Below are positions 47,061 through 57,716 of a DNA stretch of 64,000 nt, in pieces. Position numbers and translations under genes: made by a program. A model generated the notes under the pieces. It did not search any database. It saw nothing but the letters and a program-made list of their open reading frames with translations, and was not told where the DNA came from. Every line of letters starts with the position of its first letter. Positions within the stretch are counted from its first letter, which is position 1. The DNA comes from Capsicum annuum. Taxonomy: Eukaryota; Streptophyta; Magnoliopsida; Solanales; Solanaceae. The stretch lies in NCBI RefSeq assembly GCF_002878395.1, contig NC_061118.1:125696829-125760828 (forward strand). The letters run 5' to 3'.

Positions 47061-47784
47061 ATTACAAGATAATGACCTAAAAAGATGATTACTAAAAGAA
47101 ACTATATAACAAAAAAATGCAATAAAGTAAGATAGATAGCTTGACATATGAGATTACAAGAAATAGGAACCAAACCGTGTATTAATGGATAAGACCACTA
47201 TGACCCACAATAACAACACCAAACTCTTACGGTGATCGCTAGGGAATCAACTCCGCCTTATAACCACTGTTTTAAGCAGGGATCAATAATGGCTTTTCCA
47301 AGCCCTATTCTACTTGGCTTTTCTAAGCCCTAAACTACACTCTCAAAGAGAGAAGAAGAAGCCTTTCAAATATCAATAATCAACTAATGAGAAAATAAGC
47401 CTAAAGAGTCTATTTATAGCTTATTACATAAAATACCAAAATACCCTTAATGAAAAGGGGCACCTATTGAGTGTAAATAAAAGGCACAAAAAGACTAAAA
47501 CACCCTTAATGAGTGTTTACACTCCAAGGCTGCCCCTCCAATGCTCCAAAGCCGTGGTCCCCCCTTCTTCTTCAATCTTCAAAATGTGAAACCTCTTAGA
47601 ACCCTTTGGTAGGCATCAACAAAAGTCCCAAGAATTCTTCAAAACATGGTTTGGCTCCATTGTAAGATCAAAACGAGTCGTCCATGCATGTCCTTGTACT
47701 CTCAATATGACCAAATATTGAATCTTCATGTATGGGCCTCGAATGATGTTATCAAAAGCTATGATGACCCTTTGGCTCGTATCA
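47061..47784 (-). repeat. NA1 LTR3, inverted LTR
   Basis: On the minus strand it starts TGATACGAGCCAAAGG at 47784 and matches LTR1 to GGTCATTATCTTG near 47065, some 720 bp, lacking only the last few nt (TATCA). Its outer end is followed by the target duplication GTCTT. It is joined tail to tail with LTR2. Confidence 0.88.
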
Positions 47785-48663
47785 GTCTTGGTACCCATGT
47801 TCATCTCAGTATAGCCTTTCACCCTCAGACAGATGGTCAGGAAGAGAGGACCATTTAGACCTTATAAGACATATTGATAGCTTGTGTTATTAACTTTAAG
47901 AGCAGTTGTGATGATCACTTGCCATTGATTGAGTTCGCTTACAACAACAACTACTATTTTAGTATCTAGATGGCTCTGTTTGAGGCGCTATATGGGAGGA
48001 TATTTATATCTCCTATTGTTTGGTTTGAGGTAGGTGAGACTGCATTGATAGGGCTAGAATTAGTGTTTGATGCTTTGGAGAAAGTTCAGTTGATCAGGGA
48101 TAGGCTTAAGACAACCTAGAGTCGACAAAAATCTTATGCATATATAAGGAGAAAGGATCTAGAATTTTAGATTGGTGATTTTCTATATTTGAAAAAATCT
48201 CTCCCATGATGAGAGTGAAGAGATTTGGCAAAAAAGGGAAGCTCAGTCCCCAATATGTAGGCCCTTTTAGGATCTTAAATCATTTTGGAAAAGTAGCGTA
48301 TGAGATTAAGCTGCCTTTAGATTTGGCATCAGTGCATACAGTGTTCTATGTTTCTTTATTAAAGAAGTGTATTGGTGATCCAACAATCGTTGTTCCTTTA
48401 GAGAGATTAGATATGCAGAATGGCCTTTCTTACGAAAAACTCCCAGTTGAAATGTTAGATCACTAGATTTGCAGACCAAGGAACAAAGAAGTTCCCTTGG
48501 TCAAAGTTCTTTGGAGGAATCAGTTCATTGAGGGAGCTACTTGGGAAGCAGAAGCAGACATACGTACCAAGTACCTTCACCTTTTCTCCTCAAACTCAGA
48601 CTCAGCTAAAGGTAACAATTTTCCTTGGAGTTTCTCTGTTTCATTCTCAGTTCCAGCCATAAA
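47785..48663 (+). pseudogene. T2 integrase, second part with chromodomain tail
   Basis: Reading resumes at SLGTHVHLSIAFHPQTDGQ, where the catalytic Glu follows in QEERTI. KRFGKKGKLSPQYVGPFRIL (48212-48271) is the integrase C-terminal block, and SYEKLPVEMLDH, then KEVPLVKVLWRNQFIEGATW (to about 48540), is the chromodomain-like tail. Stops lie at TAG 47857-47859, near 48118 and at others. The end of similarity is about 48663. Confidence 0.85.
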
Positions 48664-48825
48664 ATAATGTTCATGTTATTGCATGAATTCACGAATTAGT
48701 TCAGTCAGCCACCAATTTCAGACTCAGTCATGTAATCACATTTTAAGTTATGCATAATCAACATGTAAACCTCAGTTCCTCAGTATCCTCAACTTAATTA
48801 GTCTCATTCAAGGACGAATATTCCC

Positions 48826-48838
48826 AAGAGGGAGATAT
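48826..48838 (+). other. T2 polypurine tract
   Basis: AAGAGGGAGATAT lies directly before the 3' LTR start TGTAATACCCC. It corresponds to the T1 tract on the other strand. Confidence 0.85.
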
Positions 48839-51081
48839 TGTAATACCCCATACATTTCAAAGTCCAGCTCATCCCCTAGTACTTGCTTAAGATGCTTAGA
48901 ACCTGAAAATAAGACTAAGTGTTGAGGAACTTAGTCACTTTTGACTCCCTTTTACTTTGAGAATTTTTAAGTTGGGATCCGAGACGATGGTTTTAGAGTT
49001 GATTCATGTTTAGGGGTGTAATTAGCATGTCCTAGGTAAGTTTTGGATTTTTCAGATAAGGTTTGGACCACGTTTAGATTTTCCAGGCTGCAGCTCACCG
49101 CGATTAGACCGCATCACAGTGAGTATCGCGGCGAAGGAGCCACTGCATTATGGTGAAGTGCAAATCAACAATGGTCATTTCCAGTGACTCTCCGCGATTG
49201 CACTGCATCTCGGTGAGTATAGTGATGAGGGCATCAATGCATCGCGGTAAAGCCTTAATAGACATTCCAGTTCCAGGTTTTAAATACATAAGGGTAGTTT
49301 CATCTTTTCCTCCTCAGATTAACATGGGATTTAGGTCCCAAAACAATATTTTTACCTCATAATTCATATTTCACCCAAAATTATAAGCAATTCCTCTCAA
49401 GAACAAACCCTAGCCCCTTCAACATTCAAGTTCACTTCTTAAGAAATCCACCAAGAACCTTTACGAGTTCTTCAATTAAGGTATGTTAGATATTGATTCA
49501 TGGACTCTTTTCATCCATGGAGTTTAAGATCCCAATTTTCAAGTTCAATTTTGATATTAATATGTATTTATGAATCTTATCCATGAACTTCCATGAATTT
49601 TTACTTTACTCCATGTTTACATGTGTTTTTGTTGGAGTTAGTTCTTTACATATTGAAGAATTAAAATTTCATGTTAAGATCCCTAACCCATGATTTTAGT
49701 GAAGAAGTTATGTTAATATTCTATGTATTAAACTAATTTCATGCTTTAACTCACGACCCCCATGTGTTTGATGAAATGCCTCATAGATGAATTTTAAACA
49801 ATGACTATTTATGAAGTTCTCCAAGTTGCATTATGGTTTCAAATGCTCTCATGTGATCTTATTGATATTAATATCGAGTCCTGGGGGTTATGAATACCCG
49901 AAAACTTAGCTGTTTACTTAATTTAAATACTTTTAGAAGGGTTTCAAATATATTAGAGTTTTATCAGTTCAATCAGTGCATCATGCCAGTCAGCTCAGTT
50001 CAGTCCAGTAATTTGAGTCAATTTAGTTGGGAGTAGGATTTAGCACTGAGTGAACCCAGGGATAGGGGCTTACCTTCCAGTTAAGGGTGTGATATTTTGT
50101 AGCAGTCCCTGCGTTCCCGAACTACGTATCCAACATAGGTTGAGATGTTAACCTGCCAGTTGAGGGTTGAAACATATCTTATTAGGGCCCTGCCAGTTAA
50201 GGGTGACCCTTAGTCCTTTGGGACAATATTTTAGTGGATCCACACAGCCAGTGTTAGTACCCGTGGCATGGTACTGATACCCTTCTAACTGGGGTTACAG
50301 GTTGGACCCCAATTGAACTTATTGGGGTATGTCAGTTAGATGATAGCTCCCACAGTCTCAGTCCAGTGTTCCATTTCAGACTTGCTTGACCATGGAATAC
50401 AATTATTAGTTGTTCAACATCAGTATTTTAGTATTTTAGTTTATAGACTATTCTAGTATCATGTCATATGCTTGGTCATGCATTCTCAGATTTTACAGTA
50501 TTTCTCGCATACTATACATCAGTTATCTCGTGCTACATGTTCAGTCAGTATCATTCATGCTTATGAACCATGCACGTCCGCCTAACCTCATTAAGAATAC
50601 TAGTACATTCAAAGTACTGACTGCATGATCGTTTCTTGCGCTATGATGTCTCATATCATAGATTCAGACGCTCAGGTTCCTAACTGCACCTAGACCTCCC
50701 CAGCGCATCTGCAGCAGTAGCAGTGGTGAGTCCTCATGTTTCGAGGACCATTTGTATTTATTTCAGTTTAGTTCAGTAGTCAGTCAGAGTTAGTTGGGGA
50801 CTTGTCCCATCAACTCCATAGTCAGTCAGTTAGAGGCTTTCGGACACTTTCAGTCAGTTATTATTGGCAGTCTTACAGTATTATTTTTAGAAAAATATTT
50901 TCAGTATTTTGATTCAGTATTGTTTTCATATTTAAAATCTTATGGTATTTTTAGTTAAATTATGCACATATTCTCTGTTATTTTATTCATTGCTCTCAGC
51001 AAGTACCAACATGGGTTAGCTTGTGGTCCTTCGGGGCTGTAGGTACCGTGTGGCATCCAGGATGTACTCTCGGGGCGTTAA
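48839..51081 (+). repeat. T2 3' LTR (2243 bp)
   Basis: It starts TGTAATACCCCATACATTTC and ends near GGGCGTTAA, followed by tcttc. The two 94-bp-spaced U3 units start at 49094 and 49188. It is clearly colinear with the 5' LTR. Confidence 0.92.
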
Positions 51082-51086
51082 TCTTC

Positions 51087-53914
51087 CTATGTAGCCTATT
51101 CTACCTTTTGATTCTCCAAAGAACCTTCACCAAAGATACATCCTTCGTCCTCAATCTACAAACTTGCCTATCCAATATCTCAACCGGGACTTCCTCATAG
51201 GACAATGAATCCTTAACACCAACATCCTCAACTGGAACTATCAAAGAAGGGTCACCCACATATTTCTTAAGCATGAACACATGTAAAACATGATGAATCG
51301 AGGCCAAACATGCTGGTATGTCTAATTTATAAGCGACATTTTTGATTCTCCTCATAATATGATATAGATCAATATAACAGGGACTGAGCTTCCCCATTTC
51401 CCAAATCTTATGACTCCTTTCATAGGAAAAACTCTCAAGAATGCCCAATCACTTACTTTAAATTCCAACTCCCTTTGCCTTACATTTGCATAAGACTTTT
51501 GGCATCTTTGAGCTGTTTTAAGTCTTTCCTTAATTACCTTCACCTTCTCTATGGCTTGGTGAACTAAGTTAGGGACAAACAACCCAGTCTAGCCCACCTT
51601 AAACCATCTAATAGAAGATCTGCACCTTCTACCATAAAAGGCCTCAAAATGAGCTATTTGAATATTGGAATGATAACTATTGTTGTAAGTGATCTCAATA
51701 AGAGGCAAATGGTCAACCAACCATCTTTAAAATCAATCACGCAAGACCTTAGCATATCCTCCAAGGTATGAAAAGTATGCTCCACTTATCCATCCGCTTA
51801 AGAGTGAAACAGTGCTAAGGCTCGCTTGAGTACCCAAACCTTTCTTTAAAGAACACCAGAAGTGAGAAGAAAACTATGTACCTCGGTATCAAATGATGGA
51901 CACCGATGCTCCATGTAACAATAATTTTCTAAATGAACATCTTAGCATAATCCTCTCTTGAGTAGTTTGTCCTCACATGCAAGAAGTGAGAGACTTAGTC
52001 ATCCTATCCACAATGACCATAATAGAATCATACTAATTGCGAGTCCGTGGAAGACCCATAACAAAATCCTTATTAATCAACTCCCACTTTCACATGGGCA
52101 ATTCTACCTCTTGCGAAGGACCACCTAGCCTCAAATGTTCTACCTTGACTTGCTGACAAATGATACACTTAGCAATAAAATTCTCCATATCTCTCTTTAT
52201 ATTATTCTACTAATATATTTTCTTTAAGTCATGATACATCTTGGTTAAAATTGGATAAACTGTATATCTAGACTCACGAGCCTCAGCCAAAATTCTTTCT
52301 CATAGTCCATCCATAGAAGGAACACACACCTTCCTTGGTATCTCAAGATGTCATCTCCCCCAATATAAAAAATAATAATGTTTGCTAATCCACATCATCT
52401 TTGATTTTTATGAGTATGGGATCCAAAACTGGTTTCCCCTTGACCTCAGCACCAAGAGACGACTTAAACACATCCTGAATAATTACTCCTCCATCGTTAG
52501 AGTCTAAAAGACAAACTCGCAAGTTATCCAGCTTATGAATATCCTTCACCAACCCTCTTTTCTCCTCTTTAATATAAGATAAGCTCCCCATAGACAACCT
52601 GCTAAGAGCATCAACAAAAATATTAGCTTTACCTGGATGATAGTGCAAACTCATATCGTAATCCTTAAGTAACTCAAGCCACTGCCTTTGCCTAAGATTT
52701 AATTCCTTCTATGTAAATGTATACTACAAATCTTATGGTCAGAATAAATATCCACATGCACCCCATACAAGTAATGGAACCAAATCTTCAAAGTAAAACC
52801 CACAACCCAATCTGAAACTTAACCTGCCTTGAAGCATAGGCTACACCCCTACCATTCTGCATCAATACACAACCCAATCCCATATGAGATGCATCAAAAT
52901 ACACAACAAACCCCTTAGTACCCTCAGGTAGGGTCAAAACTAGAGCAGAAGTCAACTTATCCTCTAACTTCTCAAAATTTCATTCACAAGCATTGGGTTA
53001 TAAAAACTTAACTTTTTTTTTGAGTTAACTTGGTCAGTGGAGCAGTAATAGATGAGAAACTCTGTATACACCTTCTATAATACCCTGCTAAGAATAAGAA
53101 GCTCCTAATGTTATTTAGAATGGTGGGTCTAGCACACTTCTTAAATAACTCAACTTTTTATGGATCCACCTTGATCCAGTCACTAGAAATAACATGCTCG
53201 AGAACAGTCACAACTCGTAGCCAAAATTCATTCTTAGAAAATTTTGCATATAATTTTTGGTCCTTAAGAGTTTGTAACATAATTTGGAGGTGATTGGAAT
53301 GATCGTCCACACTTTTGGTGTACATCAAGATGTTTTCAATGAAGACTATAACAATCAAATCCAGAAACTGCCTGAACACTCAATTTATAAGATCCATAAA
53401 AGCAGCTGAATTATTAGTCAACCTAAATAACATAATAATAAACTCATAATGTGATAACAGTTTAGGAAAGCAGTCTTAGGAATATCAACCTCCCTAAATT
53501 TCAACTGGTGATTGCCCGAATAGAGATATCTTAGAGAAACACCTAGTACCATGAAGCTGATTGAAAAGTACATTAATCCTAGCGAGAGGATACTTATTTT
53601 TTTATGTGACCTTATTCAACTGATAATAATCTATACATTTCTGAAGATACCTATCATTATTTCACACAAAAAGAACAGGAGCACCCCATGGAGAAACACT
53701 AGAAAGATAAAACCCTTATCTAGAAGATTTTTTAATTACTCTTTTTGTTCCATTAGTTCAGCTAGAGCCATTCTATTAGGAGGAATAAAAATGGTATGGG
53801 TATCCAGTAAGAGGTCAATTCTAAATCTCTTTATGGTATGGGTATCCGGTAGAAGGTTAATTTCAAAATCTATTTCCCTATCAGGAGAAATGCTAAGAAA
53901 ATCATTGAGAACTG
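51087..53914 (-). pseudogene. T3 pol: RT, RNase H, integrase and chromodomain tail, broken
   Basis: From right to left: RT remnants (53900-53100) with VIVFIENILMYTKSVDDHSN, in which the FIDD active site reads FIEN; RNase H end SLHYHPGKANIFVDALSRLS (52654-52590); decayed integrase core around 51650-52200; and the tail SYEEVPVEILDRQVCRLRTK with LWRIKR (51101-51250). Open frames are short and change often. Sequence left of 51087 continues at 34782. Confidence 0.8.
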
Positions 53915-56900
53915 AAAGCCTCTAAAATCTAAGGAGCTGATAGGAAAAACCCCTAACTAACTCCATATGACTTAAATAAAAGAAATACTAAAAGTAACTA
54001 CGAATAACTTGTCCTCAAAAAATTAGAACTCACCACAACTAATAATACCCTGGGTTTTGACCCTTAGAAAATTTCTTGGTTTCAAGATTTTAGTCATGAT
54101 ACGACTATAGGGTACGAGTCGTACACTAGGGTACGGTTGGTATGGTCCATTTGTATACTGACTAGTGTTGGTTGGTGGGATGGATTTTGGTCACTAGAAT
54201 GGGTATGACCATGGGATATGAGTCATATTGGTGGATACGCGTCATTTGGTTCATTCACTTAATCTTAGACTTAGTGACTTAGGTAGGATTTGAGTATGAG
54301 TGGCTCTCCATGAGCCATAAGTCAAGGTATGAGTCATACCATAAACTCGTAGGAGAGATAGTTTTCAATCCTCTTGGGATTCTATTTTACTAAAGGTACG
54401 GGTTATGGGTTCTAGTTATACACTTAAATATGACTTAGGTTTGGGTTTGTCGTATCTTGGATAGTGTTGGGTACAAAGGGAAAGTCCTAAGGTATGAGAG
54501 ATAGGTACCACTCATACAGGTTGGGTATGACTTGTAAGGGTCAGTCATGCCTTATGATGGGAATTTAATTAATTTTAAGTGAGGGCAATCTGGATATTTA
54601 CCCACTTATCCTAATAAAGTCCCATAACTTATATTCCTATTGAGAGGTTATTTGTCCTATTATTCTATTCTTAAGCACTTGGAAAACACTCTTAAATCCT
54701 CTGTAGAGTTCTTGGGGTTTCATCTCAAGGATTAGTTTGGGGCTTGTCTTGGTGATTTCTCTCTATAATCATCTTGGTTTAAGGCATGTTCTCTTTCCTC
54801 ATTGTTAGTTCCAACTAAAGACATGGTTTTATACAATGTTTTCATGGTTTTAATGTTGTATGGTTTTGGGTTTTCAAATATGATTTGGGTGTTTTGTCTA
54901 AAAATGATTTGTTATGGTTTTCCTATGTTTTACTTATGTTTTTGTGCTTTAATGGTGGTTTTGAATGATTGGATTGCATAGGAATGGTTATTCATAATTG
55001 GAATTGGTTTTGGAAATACTATGCCCTCAATGTGTTTGATAAAATGCCTATAACAATGCTTTTATTATAATATTGGTTTTTCAATGGAACTTATGCATGG
55101 TTTGAACTTGGTAATGGAACCCTAAATGGTATGAATGGTATAAATAGTTTTGGAATGGTTTTGCTTAATAAGCATACTTGGGGGTACATGAAAATTCCCC
55201 AAGTTAATTGGATAATATTATCTATGGGTACATGGGAATTCCTTGATCTCAAAAAGGTTTAGCTAAGGGCAATACTTGCAAGTTATAGTCTGTATAACGA
55301 TACCAATACTAATGGCCTTAGTTAATAATAAATAGATAAAGGTTTGGTTATTTGGTAATGGTTTTAATTGGGCTTAAATGGGGATGTGTAGTAAAGTCGT
55401 GGAAGGTGGAGGTCTCGAGAGGACCTAAACTAGAAAATCATATTTGCCTATATGAGGTTGGTCCTAGCGACCGTGTACATGGTGCCATACTTTTTATTTT
55501 GGGGGATGCACTAGTCATCCTAGGTTCTTTTATTCGGTCGTGCGGCTTCACACACTAGGCTCTTTCAGCAGGGGGAGTTAAACCCATATAGACAGTAGGT
55601 GGTTTAGGCGGCAAAGATACACAACCCAGGTAAAAGTTTTAAATGGAATGATAAACTCGGTTCCCATCTTCGGACGATTGTATCCCCATGCGGTACAGGA
55701 TCCAACGGTTCTACTCCTCACATGTAGAATTTGGGGGTTAGCATTGGATTGAAGTGGTGAGCTTCAATATATTCAGAAGGATCCATTTCATGGATATTAT
55801 TTCATACTTTAGAATATTTATGGATCTTGGTTTTGGCTATATTTTGGGACATGTCTCAATCAGATATTTGCATTCTTTTGGTTAGAGGCTTTTGTAGAAC
55901 TACTATGGGTTGGTATAGGTGGGATCAGTATTAGTGTCAGCCTTAGTATTAGTATTGGGGCTGACATCATTGGAAAAAATTTCTCATTATTCCATCGTAT
56001 TTCATTTTGGGGTTATTTAATTCTTAATAGAACTTATTTGGTTATGGTTAGATATATGGTGGTTTGACTTGGTATGGTTGGATGGTTGGTATGGGATGGT
56101 CAGACTCGGTTAGGTCAGACTCAGTATAGACCTATCCTAGAGTTTGTAATCTGGATAGTTATGCTATCTTATTATATGTTCGAAACTCATCCAACTCAGG
56201 GCAGGCAGTTGAAGGTTGGTTGGGTAACGAGGGTGGTCTCGGGTCCTTGTTAGACTTGGGATGCCTATTACAATAAGTCCTCAGTTCAGGATGTGTCACA
56301 ACTATTGAGTAGTGGTACACGAACTGTCTAAGTATGGTCAGGGAATAGGGCATGCAAACCTATATTATGAAATCAATATAGCGCAAAAGGAGTATTCTGT
56401 CAGTACTTTGAATATATTGGTACTTGAGATAAGGACTAACTAAATTACATATGAGTATGAATGCTGAACATATAAAATGAATGTAGACCAAGAAAGAATG
56501 TGTTGAAATTATCTATAAACCTGAATAACTGAATAACTAATAAACTGAGCTCTTGGTCCCATAAACTTATACTGAATATCATTTGAATACTGAACTGAGA
56601 CTGTGGGAGCTAATATTTAACCGACATGCCCCAATTTGAGCTAATTGGGGTCCAACCTATAACCCTAGTCTGATGGGTTTTAGTACCTTGCCTCTGAGAG
56701 AGTATTAACCCTATAGTGGCAGAAATATCTCTCATAACCTATGCTGGCTACGTAGTTCTGGAACTTAGGAGCTGCTACTAAAGGTTTCACCCTAATCTTG
56801 CAGGTAAGCCTTTATCCCTAGGTTCGCTCGATGCTAAGTTCTACTTTCAACTAAACTAACACTGATACTGATGAAAGTTTAACATGATTCAGACTGATAA

Positions 56901-57716
56901 ATGCCCAACATTATAATAATCTAAATATAACAACATACACATGATCTGGATGGCTTGTAACTTGGAAACTTGGAACATGGATGACTATCTAGGTATCAGG
57001 TGTTCATAACCCGCTAGGATTATCTATTGCAAGAATACTCTTATCACTTATTGAATAATTCATGGTATGGGAAAGTCATGAGTAACACCCCATATTTCAA
57101 TAACAAATCATAAAGTGAGAATTTGCATTATCAAACATATGGAAACACAATTATCATGAGGGAATATATTTTCATGGTTTAAAATCAAGACAATTGAGGG
57201 AAAATTTATAAAATTTATAATCTTCATGAAATTTCACCAATTAGGGAAAAATGGTTTATACTTGTAAAAATAGGAAATTTTTGCGACTCAATGGGTGGAA
57301 AAGACCCACTGATGAATATCCCACATGCCTGAGGTAAAAGCCTTGGGTAAATCTCTTGAACTTGATCTTTGTTCTTGAGAATCCTAGTTTGCTATTGAGG
57401 AAGAAGGAAATCGTTTATTTTGCTTTTTTAGGGTGAAATTGTGATTAATAATGAAATTGGGTATTTTATACCCTATTTGCGAAGCCTAAACAACGTGGGT
57501 TAGGCTTTAAAAGGAGTAGGAAAAGATTTAAAAGTCCCTAGAAAAACATGTAGGAAAACACATTCCTAACCATTATGACTCACCTCATGACTAGTTACGA
57601 GTCGTTATGTGAGTTGTAACCTAGGATCTTGGGATTCTAGATACATTATGGTATGACTATGACTTACCACCTAAAAACTCATTACGACTAACTTTGAGTC
57701 ATTGGGTGAAGTCGTA
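53915..57716 (-). repeat. L4: T1-type LTR fragment, interrupted by solo LTR S1
   Basis: Pieces at 53915-54035 and 56304-57716 align with the T1 LTR in order (for example CGACATGCCCCAATT and AACCTATAACCC near 56620-56665). The first 230 or so bp of the LTR and the U3 end are missing, so it is truncated on both sides. Its left edge joins T3 RT sequence directly. Towards 57560-57716 it differs from T1, with repeated TACGA/TCGTA-type words instead. Confidence 0.75.
54041..56298 (+). mobile_element. S1: solo LTR (2258 bp)
   Basis: It starts AATAATACCCTGGG (TG probably decayed to AA; related LTRs start TGTAATACC) and ends GGATGTGTCA. The exact 5-bp duplication CAACT flanks it (54036-54040 and 56299-56303). 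It holds no coding region. This is the expected product of recombination between the two LTRs of one element. Near 55022 it has ATGCCCTCAATGTGTTTGAT, shared in form with the T2 LTR. Confidence 0.85.

Larger units (their letters stand above)
40970..47784 (+). mobile_element. NA1: non-autonomous LTR element with an extra inverted LTR
   Basis: This 6815-bp insertion is flanked by GTCTT on both sides (40965-40969 and 47785-47789). Removing it and one GTCTT restores the T2 integrase codons for KGLGTHV exactly. Inside: LTR1, PBS, leader, two degenerate coding regions with no RT, RNase H or integrase, PPT, LTR2, a short linker, and LTR3 in inverted orientation. Both outer ends are therefore U3 ends (TGATACGAGCC and its inverse). 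It resembles a large non-autonomous LTR element (LARD-like) that would depend on enzymes of another family. The inverted third LTR is unusual. Confidence 0.88.
34783..51081 (+). mobile_element. T2: chromovirus (Tekay/Del-like) LTR retrotransposon, interrupted by NA1
   Basis: Two 2.2 kb LTRs (34783-37007 and 48839-51081) bound gag, protease, RT, RNase H, integrase, chromodomain tail and PPT in order. The flanking duplication is tcttc on both sides (34778-34782 and 51082-51086), an exact match. Without NA1 and its duplicated 5 bp the element is about 9.5 kb, close to T1 (9.4 kb). Its LTRs share R/U5 blocks with T1, so T1 and T2 are close relatives inserted in opposite orientation. All coding domains are broken. 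Confidence 0.93.
32814..53914 (-). mobile_element. T3: chromovirus remnant (minus), split by T2
   Basis: The 3' LTR is at the left (32814 to about 34700), then the end of pol (to 34782), then the T2 insertion, then more pol (51087-53914). Gag, protease, PBS and its own 5' LTR are missing: RT sequence runs directly into an LTR of another subfamily near 53915. Left flank of the LTR is TTTAA; no partner duplication could be identified. The T2 target duplication (tcttc) proves that the two T3 pieces were once joined. Confidence 0.75.

Noticed and set aside
47616..47822. Minus-strand frame crossing the NA1 edge
   Set aside because: It is the U3 frame of LTR3 extended by chance into T2.
18970..56760. 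GGCTACGTAG words in T1-type LTRs as further copies of the spacer motif
   Set aside because: They share only CTACGTAG, without the framing blocks, and lie in an unrelated LTR context.
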